The position numbers were made by a program, and so were the translations under genes. From Ailurus styani (Eukaryota > Chordata > Mammalia > Carnivora > Ailuridae), in contig LNAC01000277.1 of the NCBI GenBank assembly GCA_002007465.1, positions 503,811 through 567,810 on the forward strand: a stretch of 64,000 nucleotides of DNA, read 5' to 3'. The notes below the pieces were generated by a model that did no database searches, was not told the DNA's origin, and saw only the letters and a program-made list of their open reading frames with translations. Positions within the stretch are counted from its first letter, which is position 1, and each line of letters starts with the position of its first letter. Shown here piece after piece: positions 22,295 through 34,283 of the stretch.

Positions 22295-23004
22295 TGAGAT
22301 ATACAATGAATATTATGCAGCCGTCAAAAAACATGAACTCTTGCCCTTTGCAATGACATGGATGGAACTAGAGGGTATTGTGCTAAGTGAAATAAGTCAA
22401 TCAGAGAAAGGCAAATATCATATGATCTCACTGATATGAGGAATTTGAGAGACAAGACGGAGGATCATAGGGGAAGGGAGGGAAAAGTGGGACAGGACGA
22501 GGGTAGAGAGGGAGACAAACCATAGGAGACTCTTAATCTCAGGAAACAAACTGAGGGTTGCTGGAGGGGAGGGGGCTGGGTGATGGACATTGGGGGGGGT
22601 ATATGCTATGGTGAGTGTTGTGAATTGTGTAAGACTGATGAGTCATAGACTTGTACCCCTGAAACAAATAATACATTGTATGTTAATAAAAAATAAAAAA
22701 AAATTTCTGAGTTTTATTAAACAACTGAAATGTGTGAGACAAAGGAAACGCAGTATAGAGCCTTGAATAGCCATCAGAGTTAAGTGGACTGATGTTAGCT
22801 TAGCTTCTTTTCCCTGTTTAGTCTCTAGAATACTGATAAGAAGATAGGTCTAACAGCCATGATTCTCTAGTTGTTCTTGATACCTCCTTCGACCATTGCT
22901 TCTAAAATGATATCAGAAAGGCAGTTCATTAGTTTGATGTTACCTATAAAATCTTTTCAATCATTGCAAAAATAGTATTTTGGAAAAATGAAGTAACATA
23001 AATT

Positions 23005-23245
23005 GAGTAGCAAGAGTATAGGCTTTGGCGTCAGCACACTTGAGTTGGATTTTCATTTTGTGGTTTCAGACCTGGATTAAAATTTGGCTCTGTCCTTTGC
23101 CAGTTGTTTGACTTTGATCTAGTTACTTAACCTTTGAGCATCCTAGAAGGTTGTTAATACCTACTCTTAAAATTGCTGGAAGGATGAAGTACGCTGTTGC
23201 ACATGACTGACTCTTATCCCAATGCCTGGTATAAAGGAAGTCTTC
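23005..23245 (+). mobile_element. MIR
   Basis: Sense MIR about 70 bp before exon 3: 'AGAGTATAGGCTTTGGCGTC' (tRNA-like start), 'ATCTAGTTACTTAACCTTTG' and 'CCCAATGCCTGGTATAAAGG' match the MIR landmarks in order. Confidence 0.85.
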
Positions 23246-23315
23246 AGTGTTCCCTTTTCTTTCTCATGCCAATCCTTCTTATCTGAAGTTTTTAATTTTT
23301 TTTTTCCTATTCTAG

Positions 23316-23418
23316 GTGGATTGTAGACATGGAAGGTGCACCAGGTACCTTATATGAAGGGGAAAAATTTCAGCTTCTATTTAAATTTAGTAGTCGATAT
23401 CCTTTTGACTCTCCTCAG
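23316..23418 (+). CDS. UBE2W: UBE2W coding exon 3 (residues 36-70)
   Basis: Starts after a long pyrimidine tract and TTCTAG acceptor. The first base G completes the Q36 codon. It then reads WIVDMEGAPGTLYEGEKFQL and on to YPFDSPQ at residue 70, ending at a GTAACT donor. This is the central antiparallel sheet of the UBC fold: the 'GTLYEG' turn and 'YPFDSPQ' strand correspond to the widely conserved 'GTPYEGG...YPFKPP' region of E2 enzymes. The exon is 103 bp; with exon 2 it gives exactly 65 codons, so exon 4 begins in phase 0. No disabling change is seen. The flanking introns are about 7.6 kb and 10.7 kb. Confidence 0.97.
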
Positions 23419-24949
23419 GTAACTGCCTTATTTTTTTTTAACATTTTATTGTATTTTTAGATTCTAGCAAAACACTAAATTAGTGACCTTTGACTAAATA
23501 CAAACTTAAAAAAGTCCATTGTAATTATGTGAATAGATTTGTTCCTTTATCTTATCTGTAATATAGTAAAAGATCTTATGAACATTTTTATTGAGATTAG
23601 AGCTTTGGTGCTTTTGTACTTCAAGAACTTAACATTGTTTTTTATGAATAGATGTTAGCAGAAAAGGGGTTGGAGATCTAACCCAGGCCCATGGGGTGGG
23701 GAGAACTTAGCATTTTGGAATAAGTGGAGGCACTTATTCCTAGATAAGATGATAGAATGATATTGTGAGGGGGCAAGTGTTTTGTTGAAAGGAACACTTC
23801 TTTGATTTTGCATTGACATGCTGTCCTTGCAGTCTTTAAGTACTGTAAAGATAGAATATATTACAAGTTGTTAAATATAGAAACATAAGCCTTAAGTCTG
23901 ATCATTGTAATTTGAGACACAGTTAGTTTACATAATGGGTTAATAACTCAGACAAGGGATAATGGCGGTAGAGGAACTTTTTTGAGAGCTGTTCAGCTGT
24001 GGTGAATGATTAATCTTTGGAATTTAGAGAAAAGGATATTCTAGGATGACTTCCAGACTTCTGACTTGGTGAGATGGGTGAATGAGTTACTAGTGGCACA
24101 ATGATAAGGCTTAAAGCCAACTTTATGTAGTACTACTAGATAATGAGGTTCTGGATAGTGAAACTCCTCAAATACCTAAAACTCGTGAAGTGCTAAAATC
24201 GTTATTTTTGAGAAAAATCATATTCATTGCCACTTTAAATAGAATATATCAAGGAGTGTAGGAGTATAGATGGAGGTCAATTATTGTAAGTAATGTGCTA
24301 TAAATACAAGAAATTGTTTTAATAGAGGCACACAATTAAATGGAAATGGACTTCTTGAGTTCTGCAGTTTTTGTGTGAGCAGAAGATAAGATTAGGAAAA
24401 CTCATTTTTATCATTTTCATAAAAATAAAGCTAAGTATTTAAAAATAAAGCTAAGCTATGTATTGTCATGACCTCTAGGCCTCTATAATAAGCATTCATA
24501 GACAATGATAAGAAACCAAAGCAAACGTCGTCTTTTTCTCTAGAAAATAATCTTCACATTTTGTAGCCTTTTGACTTAGCATTATTTAAGATTGTTAATC
24601 CTTGAAGGCAGTGGTATCTCCTTGTCATCACCTTCAACCTGTTTTACTTCACTTCAGCTAAGTTTGTTGAAAGTATTTGAAGGAAGAATGTGACTCACCA
24701 ACTCCAAACTGTTGACTGGGGGGATATTGGAGAAGGCTTATTCCCGGAGCCCATAGATTTTTCATCAGAGGAAAATAGTATTTCTATAAACATGAACCAA
24801 ATTGAGTGTCCTCTAAATTATTTCCTTAGTATTTAAATCTAAATCAAATATCAAACTCTGAAGCATCATTTGAATTTCATCTTGAATATTTGCATAAGAG
24901 CGTTTGTAATGGATTCTACCATCTTATCTCAAATTCTTTTTTTTCTCCT

Positions 24950-25680
24950 CCCCTGTTTTCACTTCTGGCCCCTCTTCTGATTCTTCTGATTTTGGTGTTC
25001 TCTGGTTTCTTTATTCAGCACCCCCTTGTTCTTCTCACTCTTTTTGTTAACATCTTCAACCATCTTGAGCAGCTAACTCCCAGATCTACAGCTCTGTGTA
25101 CAGCTTCTTCTTTCTGAGGTTTAATTTCACACCCTTGTTGGATATCACTACTTGAATACCTCCAGATGTCTCAAATTTAACACATCTAAAGTCAATCTTT
25201 TCCAGTAACAAAGTAAGGAAAAAAATTTTTTTCTTGGGTTATTGTCCACCTGTCTGTTTGCATTGAAATTCTTCCCTTTCCCTCACTGTTAAATGCAGCT
25301 TTTCACCTCCCTTTGCAGTGCTTAAGTCAGTCCACTCTTATCCTACTGTCAGTGCTGTAGTCCAAGTTTCTATCTTTAATGTGGACTAATATATAATAGC
25401 CTTTAGTTCTTTCCACTCCTAACCATCCGTTCACAGTGCTGTTAGATTTCTTTGAAGGTGCAGTTACCTCATTGATTTGTACAGATACACAATGCCACCA
25501 CCACAACTATCCCTACCTCCTCTTTAAAACCTCTAATGCTTCCTTATTTTCTGCGGAGTCAAGTCTGAAAACTCTTTAGCTTTGCGTGTAAGGTCAAACT
25601 TAATGTTATTTCAGCCACACATTACCTCCATGCCTTCTACTATGTAGTATTATTTGTATCATACCTTGTAATATAACTTC
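24950..25680 (+). mobile_element. L2 (probable)
   Basis: 'TCTGAAAACTCTTTAGCTTT' and following 'GTAAGGTCAAACTTAATGTT', preceded by a cysteine/serine-poor CT-rich tract, follow the order of a sense L2 copy. Diverged. Confidence 0.45.
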
Positions 25681-25734
25681 ATTCTGATTTTATCTTGTAA
25701 CTCGGCTCTAATGAAGTGGTTAGGGAAGGTGGAT

Positions 25735-25860
25735 TCATCCTCATAAGTGAAGAAATTAAATCTTTAGAAGTAAAGTGTCTTGTTCGTGGTTTAAAAGCTA
25801 GCTAGTAGGATAGTCTAGACTCAAACCCAAGTTACTCCTTTCCATACTGTCAATTAGGTG
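25735..25860 (-). mobile_element. MIR (probable)
   Basis: 'CTCATAAGTGAAGAAATTAA', 'AAGTGTCTTGTTCGTGGTTT' and 'GACTCAAACCCAAGTTACTC' follow the reverse MIR order. Confidence 0.6.
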
Positions 25861-26924
25861 TGAGTACCAGAATGGGGAAAATGCTTATTTATCCAGCCAG
25901 TATTGTTATCTCTAAAAGTGAAAGATAATATGTAGAATGGTAACTTTGAAAGCTCTGGGGCAGTTGTTCCCAATCTTTTGGAATAGATTTTATATCACTT
26001 TTTAACATCACTCTAATGTCACAGAAGTTGTATACGCTAGTATCCATGATTGAGAAAACAGAGCTGCTCTAAGTCTACTTATACTTGATAATTATTTTTA
26101 ATGTTTATTAATCATAGCATCTCTGTGATTATAAAATAATGATAATGGTCTAGCAATCAGTTGCTTGTTGTGCATCCAGATTTTGAGTTGTTTTTTTTCC
26201 AATAACTGAAACTTTCCAGAGGTCCATTGCTCTGGGGAAGTGATTAGAACCACTCAAAGGCAGTAAAATTTCTCATTCACCAAAAATTTTATTTGATGAG
26301 ACCCAGCAGCATTGGTACTTGTTAGAAAATTATTCTTTGATTTTCCTTTGCAATAAGCAGTATTAAATTTACCAGTACTTACAAGAGTAGAATTTGGGGA
26401 AATAACCCTAAAATAAACCAGTCTCATTGTGAACTCAGTATTTCTGTATCAGTAAGTTGGATCTGTAAGACCATAATAAACTTTACAGTTTGCTGGATTT
26501 TCTTTTCTTTACTAGTTGTAATTAATTTTTCATATATCTCACTTTTCAGTGAAAAAGCTGCCTATCTAAAACAAGGTGTTTGGCTGAGTCATTTGCTTTA
26601 AAAAAAATGATAATGACAACAAAACCTTTTAATATTGGGAGCAGAGATGAGGCACTTTTCCATCACTGTTTTCTACTAATGTACACTTACCATCAGCCAT
26701 ACAGAAAATATATCTTTCTATATTATTCAGTTTTCCTGTACAAGGATACAGGTCAATGATTGGCTGATTTGATGTGTAGTAAACATGAATTCTGTGCCAA
26801 ATACTGTGCTCTGTACTTTAGAAACGAAAAAGTACAGAAATTAAAAGGTGTTGGGGCTGCCTTTAATAATTGGTTTAGTATTTGGATAGGCAGATGTGGA
26901 TTCAATCATTTTGTAAGTATTTAT

Positions 26925-27570
26925 CTAGCACATGTCATAGAACAGACACTGTACTAGGTGTTGACAGTAGTTGTGAAGAAAACCAAATAAAAAACCTCCT
27001 TAGGTGGAGTTTGTATTCTTGTAGAAAGAGACAACAATAAGCAAAAACATGTAGTACGGAAGATGGTACAAAAAGTAGAAAAGGGGATTGAGGATGTTGC
27101 AACATTGGATAGAGCCATCAGGAAAGATTTCACTGAGAAGGTGACTTTGGAGCAGAAATTGGAAAAGAGGTGAGTGAGTAAGCCATGTGAAGTATGGAAA
27201 GAGCAGGTGAAGAAAAAAATGCAAAGACTGTGAACCTGGAGCACATGTCGCAGGTCCCTGGAGTGGTATACAAACGAGCACAAGTCTGAGAGATAATTTG
27301 GGCTGGAGGATCCGTCATGGATTGTATAGTCCATTATAAGAATTTTGGTTTTCACTCAGAATGAGATGAAAAACCTTTGAATATTTTGAGCAGAGGAATG
27401 ACATGATTCTACCTAAAATTAAAAGGAAGAATTTGGCTGTTGTGTGGCACATGGACTATTGGGTGTATAAGGGTACAGGGAGATCAGACAACTCTTGCAG
27501 TAATCCACGCGAAAGGTGATGGTGACTTGCACCAGAAAGTAGTAGTGGAGGTTGTGGAAGATGGCCATAT
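26925..27570 (-). mobile_element. L2
   Basis: Reverse L2: 'AGACACTGTACTAGGTGTTG' near the left end, 'GAAAGATTTCACTGAGAAGG', 'AGAGGAATGACATGATTCTA' and 'CTCTTGCAGTAATCCACGCG' occur in the expected order. A 133-codon minus-strand open frame here is incidental. Confidence 0.75.
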
Positions 27571-27584
27571 TTTGGACTTAACTT

Positions 27585-27764
27585 TATTATTTTTTAAACA
27601 TTTACTCATTTGAGAGAGGAAGAGAGCTCAGGTGGTGTAAGGGGCAGAGAGAGAGAGTCCTCAAGCAGACTCCCCACTGAGCAGGGATCCCAGGACCCTG
27701 AGATCGTGACTTGAGCCAAAATCAAGAGCTGGTCGCTTGGCCAGCTGAGCCACCCAGGCACCCT
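27585..27764 (-). mobile_element. Older CAN SINE
   Basis: Decayed tail 'TTTTTTAAACATTTACTCAT', body and head 'CAGCTGAGCCACCCAGGCAC'. TTGGAC occurs on both flanks. Confidence 0.85.
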
Positions 27765-28461
27765 TGGACCTATTTTAAAGGTTGAGCCAACAGGATTTGC
27801 TAATGAATTGATAAAGAAATAAGAGCAAGAGAAAGGAGTCAGGGAAGACTCCACAACTTTTGGGCTGTGCAGCTGGGTGCACCATAAGTTGAAGTATAAA
27901 TTATATGCTTTGGGAGCAAAAGAGAAAGCAATAACTCGTTTAGAATAGAATAGGTGGGGGGAAAGAGAAACCTGTTTGTTTTGGGACTTAAAGCAGAAGA
28001 ATTTATGTCAGAAGTGGAGCAGATCATGAAAAGACATGGCTTCTCCTGAGATATATGAGCAAATGTAGTTTTCTGTATAGATAAATGGAGGGCTACAACA
28101 GGAGATGAAAAAGGAAGGATGTTTCCAGGCTCCTCCAAGAGAGTCTTGCAATGTAAAGGATTTGGAGATTAATCTCAAAGGAATTCGGAGGTATAGTCAC
28201 CTCTCCTTCCAAACTGTGAAGTCCTCAAGTTTAGTGTCTTTACCGTTTTGCTTCTTTTCCTTTCTACTTCCTCCTCGCATTAGCAGCTCTTCCCTTTCAG
28301 ATATCTTTGATCTTAAACCCCCTTCCTCTGTCAAAACATCCCATTTGAATGCAGTAAGATTGAAACACATTATCTTGTAAATGTATTGGTTATGCATTGT
28401 TTTTAAGCTTTTCAACTCTAATTTTTGTTGAAATTTTAGGCATTTTAGAAATAGGTGGGGA

Positions 28462-28661
28462 GGGCGCCTGGGTAGCTCAGTAGGTTAAAGCCTCTGCCTT
28501 TGGCTCAGGTTATGATTTCAGGGTTCTGGGATGGAGTCCCACATTGGGCTCTCTGCTCAGCAGGGAGCCTGCTTCCTCCTCTCTCTCTGCCTGCCTCTCT
28601 GCCTACTTGTGATCTCTCTCTCTGTGTCAAATAAATAAATAAAATCTTTAAAAAAAAAAAA
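28462..28661 (+). mobile_element. Young CAN SINE, 15-bp TSD
   Basis: Complete head, CTGCCTACTTGTGATCTCTC body and AAATAAATAAATAAAATC tail. TSD AGAAATAGGTGGGGA at 28447-28461 and 28662-28676. Confidence 0.95.
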
Positions 28662-28670
28662 AGAAATAGG

Positions 28671-28841
28671 TGGGGAAGTATTTTTTTGGGGGGGGGGAGA
28701 GGATACTGTACTTCCTGAAACCACATCGATGCTAAAAGTGGTGCTGAAAATATANTGGGGAAGTATTTTTTTTCGGGGAGGGGGAGAGGATACTGTACTT
28801 CCTGAAACCACATCGATGCTAAAAGTGGTGCTGAAAATATA
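28671..28841. repeat. 84/86-bp tandem duplication joined by one N
   Basis: Bases 28671-28754 and 28756-28841 are the same sequence apart from differences in the T/G homopolymer region. A single N at 28755 sits exactly between the copies. Probably a false duplication at a contig join. Confidence 0.9.
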
Positions 28842-29991
28842 CTTATCTTGATTACAAAGCTTTAGAAACACTGGGGCAAAAGAGTAGTTGCTTTCTCCTC
28901 ATCCTTATTCCCCTTCTTATTAATGCCCCCTTAACCCAGACCCTTTGGTTCTATTGCTTAGTACTCTTTCATTGCAGAGATCCAGAACTTATTTTCATAG
29001 TGTTCTTATTCTTTTATTTGCTGTGTCATTTTCCTTGCTCTTTCATGTGATGGTGGTTGAGCTTTCCAAAGTCTTAAATAACCATTTTTATTGCCTAAAA
29101 TTGTTTAGCATTTAGGACACCTGACGAGGAGAAAGGGAACAGTGAACCCTGTTCGTTGAAGCCTTGGGGGTAAAGCAAAGGGAAGATAAAGGAGAAGACT
29201 GGTAGGCTAGAAGAACACAGCTTACAAAGGAGAGAGAATGGTTACCATCCAGGGAACCCAAATTTAGTTTTCATTGTATCCAGGAGGAATTTTGACTTTG
29301 TAATACTTATACAAGTGCATGGTAAGGGTGATTACGGAAGGCCAGAAAAACTATTAATATTGATGCTACTAATACATGTTAAGTGACTAAATGGGGAAAA
29401 CTGAATTAAAAACTATGCTAAAACGCCATCCGCAGTTACTTTTGTCAAATATTTACCATTTATGCTAGATTGCCTACATCGTATATTATTAATAATTAGA
29501 TATCTGATCATAACAAATTCTGCTTGTATGTTTAGTTTCTGTAGTTGCCCATTAAGTATTGCCATCTACGTACAATTTTAATAAGAGAAAGCATTCCCTT
29601 ATATTGTCCCTGGTATCCATTTTGTATATTGGCTTTTATATTTTATAGCTTGTTCATACTGCTTATTCTTGTAATATGTGTTTTGACCTAGTTTGGCACC
29701 ATTTTAGGTGTCTCACTTTCTAATTAGTTGCAGACCACTAGTCTGAACATGGTAGTATGCCTTCCTTGTGGTCAGATCTCAGTATTATGGGGTCATTCAG
29801 TATTGAATTTGATTGGAAATCCTTTTGTACTCATAAATATGAATTTCATATTAGAAACAGTTACCTAAGCTCCATCCTCTATTTTGTGTCATTATTGGTG
29901 GATTTCATTCTCAAATTAGTAGTTTTATGAGATACACTGTATTGGTACCAAAAGTTACCCAGAGGTTGGCTTGCTTAAAACTTAAGTTTGG

Positions 29992-30607
29992 GGCGCCTGG
30001 GTGGCTCAGTGGGTTAAAGCCGCTGCCTTCGGCTCAGGTCATGATCCCAGGGTCCTGGGATCGAGGCCCACATCGGNNNNNNNNNNNNNNNNNNNNNNNN
30101 NNNNNNNNNNNNNNNNNNNNNNNNNNNNNNNNNNNNNNNNNNNNNNNNNNNNNNNNNNNNNNNNNNNNNNNNNNNNNNNNNNNNNNNNNNNNNNNNNNNN
30201 NNNNNNNNNNNNNNNNNNNNNNNNNNNNNNNNNNNNNNNNNNNNNNNNNNNNNNNNNNNNNNNNNNNNNNNNNNNNNNNNNNNNNNNNNNNNNNNNNNNN
30301 NNNNNNNNNNNNNNNNNNNNNNNNNNNNNNNNNNNNNNNNNNNNNNNNNNNNNNNNNNNNNNNNNNNNNNNNNNNNNNNNNNNNNNNNNNNNNNNNNNNN
30401 NNNNNNNNNNNNNNNNNNNNNNNNNNNNNNNNNNNNNNNNNNNNNNNNNNNNNNNNNNNNNNNNNNNNNNNNNNNNNNNNNNNNNNNNNNNNNNNNNNNN
30501 NNNNNNNNNNNNNNNNNNNNNNNNNNNNNNNNNNNNNNNNNNNNNNNNNNNNNNNNNNNNNNNNNNNNNNNNNNNNNNNNNNNNNNNNNNNNNNAAAAAA
30601 AAAAAAA
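29992..30607 (+). mobile_element. Young CAN SINE interrupted by assembly gap
   Basis: The SINE head (GGCGCCTGGGTGGCTCAGTG and on to 'GAGGCCCACATCGG') runs into the gap at 30077, and an A-tail emerges at 30595. TSD AAAACTTAAGTTTGG at 29977-29991 and 30604-30618 brackets the whole thing, so a single SINE insertion explains both gap edges. Confidence 0.9.
30077..30594. other. Assembly gap (518 N)
   Basis: Run of N. Long open frames drawn across it are artefacts. No coding exon is missing, since UBE2W exons 3 and 4 are both complete and join in frame. Confidence 0.99.
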
Positions 30608-33600
30608 CTTAAGTTTGGATGTGGGATATGCTTACTTAACTCCAAAATTATGATACGGGGCATAGTTTTCTTAGATCTCACCTCCTCTTGAAAATATGCC
30701 ATACTGATAGGGAGATGTTTGGAAATTTAGATTCATCTGAATACTGCTTCTAATGTAGACTGTGAACTTCAGGTGTGATTCACATGCATTAAATCTAAGA
30801 TCCTTTTCTAAAATTGTGGCTTTCTTTCTTAAAACAGTTTATTCTTTAAAATCTGTAGTTCTGTTTTGTTTAGTTTATGAATATGTCCAGTTCTCTGGTT
30901 GTTAACTGTTTATATGACTAAGTTTGAGTACATTATTTTAAAAATAAATAATTTTTAAAATAAAGAATTAGCATAAGTTCTTTTTTATTTCCTTTGGTTT
31001 CAAATTCATCATATTGAGTTATCTTGTTAATAAATCTGAGTCGTATCGGCTACTTGGGATTTCCCCCAAAAAGTTTTTTAATTCTGAAAACAGCTAATCA
31101 TCTCTTAGGCTTTGAGAACCTGCTTGGCTGCATTAAAATAACTGAAATGTCCATTTCTTCCTTTGGATTGTACCATGTGTTAAATAAATGAGGACGGCTA
31201 AGAGCATGATCTTGAAGAAGTTCAGCCTTGGTTACTTTCCCCATCACATGCAAAGAACCAGAATTGCAGAGTTTACAACAAAACTGTGTGGAAACTGCTT
31301 ACCAGCTTTTTTACATGAATAAACTGTTGAAAAAGGTTTTTTCTTTTATTTCAGGAATTCATCTCTGGCATGTAAACTCAACCTTTCTATGTTTAGACAA
31401 ACTTCTAAAATTCTGTATCTGGCAGGTTAGGCCCTAGGGGTTACCTATAATATGTGCAGCTAATTGATTCCCCTGTTTGGTTGCTGAAAGTTTCAGGCTG
31501 GCTGTATTTACCCTGCATGCAGCATGTTAGAAAACCCCAGCTTTTTTTTTTTTTTCTCTTTCTTTTTTCCTTTGCTTTTCCTTTTTCTAACATTTACTGA
31601 GATCTGATTTCTTTATTTCAGTCCCTTCAACCTTCAAAGCTGTTTCTGTCTTGATTTCTGGCTCTCTTCGGTGCTTATCAGTGCCTGCTGCTCCTGCTGT
31701 AGGTGTCTTCTATTGCTTTCCATCCCTTTTCCTCTCTCCTGATTTCCTTTTGATTTGTGGGTACTTGGTTCTCAGGCCAAGTGATTTAGTTTATAATCTG
31801 TTCTCTCCAAGAGCACTATTGCTTTCTTTCTGCTTTGTGAATTGGCTAGTCAGAGCATGTTGTGATAACCCTTGTATTTTGCTGTCTGTGTATTTTCCTT
31901 GGTTGTTGCTGATGCACTGATTAATTTTTGCCAGAGAAGATAACTTGGCAGTTCTTCATTTTTTGGCACTTTCAGAGCACTATTCTACGTGACTTTTTAA
32001 AAAGGAAATCTTACTGGAAAAGAAATATCCTTTAAAAAATATTTGTGACCAGGGGATAAAGTCTTGAGCATTGTTTGTATTTTTAATGAAAATATCCTAC
32101 TGTTCAAATGGAATTTTGTGGTAGAATGAATACACCAAAGCAGATGCGTGATCTGCAAGATTTGTAAACTCCCACTCTAGACATCTATAATGCATTGTGG
32201 AAATATCAAATATATTATAATAAACTACATGTTTATAAAAAATAAAATTTAAAATAATTGTGGATAGACTCAAAGTATGGAGCTGCAAGACCATTTAAGC
32301 AGTCATTTCCTTTTACAGAGCAGCCCTTTTTTAGTAAAAAGTGATGAAAAGGATACTAGCACTGATAGATAAAATTGAGATAAATGATAGGCTTCAAACA
32401 CAGCTGTGCTAAAGTTGGGGATTGGGTAGTCTTCTGCAATCAGTCAGGCCAAGTAACTTGATATCTCTTATTTTGAGACTTATTTTTAGTTTTCATCTTT
32501 ATTTTAGCTCTTTTTAGTGGGAATGGAGGGTGCATGACCAAAATTTAAAGAAACAAGAAATATGCAAGTGTGTAAAATCTTTCCTTTGAGAAAAAAATTC
32601 CTTTTGTTTTGTTATACTAGCTTCAGCCAAGGAAACAATTTGTTCCATATGTTAGTAGTATATTTGAAATATTAGAGGACTCCTACATATATGAGAGTTC
32701 TTTGTCAAAATGTAAATATTTGTGAAATTGTAATGAAGACAGATTTGTAGCTAGATACTTGAAATTAAAAGGAAAAACCCAGCTTATGGTACCTTTCTGT
32801 AACACGCCATATTAAATGCTGACATACCTTACTCTAGCCACACTCACTTCACTGGCTCTTTTTTTTGCTCCTATATAAAGGGAAAAATAGGTTATGCCTA
32901 GAGCAATAAATACTTCATCAATTTCTGACATAACTGAAGGTGGGGTTTTTTCTTAGTAAGATTTTGCTATGTATTCAAGTGTGAGGCAGTTTTAGGGCTG
33001 AGAGGGCTGTAAGTCTCACTTGGGAACTACTGATTAATATTTGATGCGCTTTATAAAAATCCCACCATACCTACTGAATACCTACTTTATCTGTGAAAGT
33101 GGAGCTCTTGCATTTATATTTTTAGCCAGATCTTCAGGTGGTTTTTTTTTTTTTAAGGTCAGGAATTAGTAATTACTACTAACAGCAGAGTAGAAATGTT
33201 AGATCTTACCGCAGTACAAAATTCACATAAAGATCGGTGGATTAATTTTTATATCAAAGTAAATTTTATGACGCAAAATATAAACAGCCTTAAATATTAG
33301 ACTTCAGTGTCTTTGTCCTACTTTGGGCCATGCTTACAGATTCTTTGGGATGTATGAATTCACTCTTCCTGTTTAGATGTTTAAGGTAGATATGTTTAAG
33401 AAACACTACTATTGAGATACTTAATGAATTATTAGGGCAAAGGAAGGAGTAATAGATATATTATCTTCCAAGTCGTGCTGAGGCAAGATGAAGAAAGGAA
33501 AAACTGTTAGAAGAATTGAGTAGAAGAAAAGGCAGAGAAAAACTTGACTCATTCAAACTTTTTTGTGTGTGTAGGCACATAGTTATTTGCTGATCAATAA

Positions 33601-34127
33601 GTAGTAATTTATACTTATAATGGATGAGCGAGTGTAGAGGAGATGGTATATATAACAGTTATTTCCTTTTGCACATATGTAGCACCTTAGGTGATAGCAT
33701 TGTTACAGGTGGAAGGGGTGTTCCTGTTGCCTGTAATTCATGTTGTCTCAAAATTGAATACTTTTGTATTTCTATATGCAGAGAGCAATGAGTAGAATAT
33801 GAAAAGGCATTCTTATAATTGTCTTAACTGGGCTAAAAATGCATGTTAATTTGTAAATTTTTAAAGGGAATTCGTGAAAAGTACCTGAAATAAAAAAACA
33901 GATGACCTGGATTTTTTCTCTGTATGTTCCATTCCCTACATCCTCATTCACACAGTGAAACCAGTACTTGTGGATTGATGAGAATAAACAACGAGCAGTT
34001 GTTTATCTTGTTTCTGGCACTTACTTTGTTTTTAATTGGTTTTTAAAATAATAAGTTCTATGGAGAATATTTTATTTCTTGGTAATACAGAATATTTGAG
34101 TGTTAATGGAATTTTATTCTTTCTTAG

Positions 34128-34283
34128 GTCATGTTTACTGGTGAAAATATTCCCGTTCATCCTCATGTTTATAGCAATGGTCATATCTGTTTATCCATTC
34201 TAACAGAAGACTGGTCCCCAGCGCTCTCAGTCCAATCAGTTTGTCTTAGCATTATTAGCATGCTTTCCAGCTGCAAAGAAAAG
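34128..34283 (+). CDS. UBE2W: UBE2W coding exon 4 (residues 71-122), active-site cysteine
   Basis: Phase-0 exon of 52 codons between a TTTCTTAG acceptor and a GTAGGA donor. It carries the catalytic core. The reading '[20 protein letters not shown]' places the thioester cysteine at residue 91 by my numbering. Most E2s have an HPN motif eight or so residues before the cysteine; here the triplet is HPH (81-83), the known UBE2W peculiarity linked to its unusual amino-group specificity. The '[14 protein letters not shown]' stretch after the cysteine is the usual E2 loop and helix. The frame remains open past the donor for 35 codons into intron 4 (stop at 34389-34391), which matters only if that intron is retained. 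Nothing suggests inactivation. Confidence 0.98.

Larger units (their letters stand above)
21811..22701 (+). mobile_element. L1 3' end with ORF2 C-terminus
   Basis: A relatively young, 5'-truncated L1. Translation gives the ORF2 C-terminal signature '[15 protein letters not shown]', 'MFIAAMSTIAKLQKE' and, in another frame after the (TG)n tract, 'YNEYYAAVKKHELLPFA'. The ORF2 remnant ends at 22437-22439; a G-rich 3'UTR and a 3' end 'CCTGAAACAAATAATACATT' with A-tail follow. It carries a 60-bp tandem duplication at 21831-21950. Not functional: it lacks ORF1 and most of ORF2, and the frame is broken. Confidence 0.93.
15716..23315 (+). other. UBE2W: UBE2W intron 2
   Basis: GT-AG intron between coding exons 2 and 3. 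Unassigned stretches: 15995-17050 (nothing recognised), 17660-17950, 18850-19080, 20725-21080 and 22705-23000. The open frames in these spans are short and without family features. Confidence 0.9.
23419..34127 (+). other. UBE2W: UBE2W intron 3
   Basis: GT-AG intron between coding exons 3 and 4. It contains a 518-base assembly gap. Unassigned unique-looking DNA: 23420-24940, 25865-26920, 28860-29975 and all of 30620-34127, where I see no recognisable repeat or gene. Confidence 0.9.

Noticed and set aside
21831..22701. Possible active L1
   Set aside because: Only the last 0.9 kb is present, and the frame is split by (TG)n.
26954..27355. 133-codon minus-strand open frame
   Set aside because: Falls inside an L2 copy and does not resemble the L2 reverse transcriptase or endonuclease.
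29927..30702. Long open frames of more than 200 codons
   Set aside because: Created by translating the N gap as unknown residues.
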